This document shows positions 52,195 through 64,000 of a stretch of 64,000 nt of DNA, in pieces. The stretch is from Piscicola geometra (taxonomy: Eukaryota > Annelida > Clitellata > Hirudinida > Piscicolidae): assembly GCA_943735955.1 (NCBI GenBank), contig OX030966.1:2909511-2973510 (forward strand), read 5' to 3'. The notes below the pieces were generated by a model, which saw nothing but the letters and a program-made list of their open reading frames with translations, searched no databases and had not been told where the DNA came from. Position 1 is the first letter of the stretch. Each line of letters starts with the position of its first letter. Both the position numbers and the translations under genes were made by a program.

Positions 52195-52275
52195 TTTTCT
52201 ACCCACACACCCTTCTACCCATACATCCATCTACCCACACACACTTCTACCCATACACCCATCTACCCACAAAGA
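52195..52275. repeat. Short minisatellite, CTACCCA(C/T)ACACC type
   Basis: Imperfect copies of CATCTACCCACACACACTTC-like sequence. Confidence 0.8.
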
Positions 52276-53273
52276 TAATTACTGTGCCATTTTAGAACGG
52301 TTAAAACTACAATAAAACATCTTTAAAAAAATGTCATTAACAAATTCTGCAATATTCTAGAATAGAGCTAGGCTTAGGGTTTGATTCTTCAACAAATTAA
52401 TATTTGATTACAAAGTTTCTATTGCGCAATCTCAAACGGACCATGACTTATAACGGGACGAAAAAACAAACTAGATATACGTATACTTAGATGTTTCAGC
52501 GTGTCTAGCTTGCACGAGTTGGAACGTGGAAACGACCATTATAAGTAATAAGACTTCTCTCTAAGGCAACTCAACATTTGAATCATCATCAACCGCATCA
52601 AATAAATAAAAGGTAAAATTTTTTCAAAGTAACATTAACATTTTAATCGTAATAATTAACAAAATCATTCTGAGAAATTGAATTAATTTCACAACCGATC
52701 TAATGGGTAAATTAAATTAACGAATGAGACAATTAAATTAATAATCTATTTAATGAAAAAAATAAATTAATAATCTATTTAATGAACAAATTAAATTAAT
52801 CACCTATTAAATGAACAAATTAAATTAATCATCTGTTTAAGGAACAAATTAAATTAATCATCTTTTTAATGAACAAATTAAATTAATCAAACAATGAAGA
52901 TTCAAGCCTATACGCAACAACACACCAAATCTTTGGAGGCCTCAAAAACCTACAAAACGACCCCAGAAATTAACAAACACCCCCCTAAACCACCCCATAG
53001 AATCACAAAAGCCACGCAAACCTGGTGACCCCCCAACTCAAACACCCATTATTACTACCCACCACAAGGCAGCCACCAAACCCCACCATAGAAGAAAAAC
53101 CACACAAACTTGCTGATGACTCAACACAAACCACCCACTCAAAACACCCATTATAACCCACCACAAAAACCCCCTGTGACCCGCACACAAACCCCCATTA
53201 CGACACATCACCACAAGGCACCACCACCATGATGACGTCACCCTCAAGGTCACCTCCAAGGTCATCACCAAGG
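52276..53273. other. RB gene 3' flank with AT tandem repeats
   Basis: 52690-52890 holds imperfect copies of AACAAATTAAATTAATCATC. 52900-53260 is C/A-rich with CCACAA-type repeats. On the minus strand this is 3' UTR and downstream sequence of the RB gene; I could not place the polyadenylation signal with confidence. Confidence 0.5.

Positions 53274-64000
<10,727 letters not shown>

Overview
This is nuclear DNA of an animal, very probably an invertebrate. The evidence is AT-rich sequence, spliced genes with short exons, tRNA-derived SINEs, LINE, piggyBac, hAT and MULE elements, and extreme microsatellite and minisatellite content. The long-ICL3 class-A receptor would fit a spiralian (mollusc or annelid-like), but that is only a guess. 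There is no operon structure, ribosome-binding site or CRISPR array.

Layout. 1-380: long ACT-class trinucleotide array. 654-5131: a complete 11-exon Mutator-like (MULE) transposase gene with an N-terminal Cys-rich finger, a FLYWCH finger and a DDE domain. Its intron 1 is a ~33-bp minisatellite, and an 81-nt acidic exon has been amplified in tandem. 5140-21840: repeats, SINE pieces, a second ACT-class array (8056-8337) and a few orphan open exons, with no convincing host gene. 21850-22060: pseudogene of the RNA polymerase I subunit RPA12 (POLR1H). 22460-22800: hAT relic. 23115-25482: complete piggyBac with TTAA duplications, terminal repeats and an intact three-exon transposase. 25490-30750: mostly featureless, with a duplicated ~100-bp coding-like block. 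30756-31190: hAT relic. 32260-33723: intact single-exon class-A GPCR on the minus strand, whose 3' UTR starts almost directly with a ~540-bp ACT-class array. 39542-40722: deleted hAT copy with an exact 8-bp target duplication.

43705-46121: a small four-exon gene of the COXFA4/NDUFA4 family, closest to COXFA4L3 (NMES1/C15orf48), with a SINE in an intron. ~46500-50475: a long LINE whose ORF1 and ORF2 are fused in one frame and broken by only two stop codons.

53274-64000 (minus strand): the main host gene, a retinoblastoma (pRB, RB1) homologue. It is split into at least 22 small exons lying between di-, tri- and tetranucleotide arrays and minisatellites. All splice phases I derived agree from exon to exon over about 680 codons, and the alignment (from memory) runs through the N-terminal domain, pocket A, pocket B and the C-terminal docking motif. 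The 5' end runs off the right edge. Unusual points are a GC-AG intron, a minisatellite translated inside pocket A, and a very short C-terminus.

The host genes look functionally unrelated (cell-cycle repressor, receptor, mitochondrial complex IV-associated protein); the rest of the window is dominated by transposons and tandem repeats. I found no clear new multi-gene system. The most unusual items are the symmetric exon array in the MULE, the fused LINE and the repeat-riddled RB gene.
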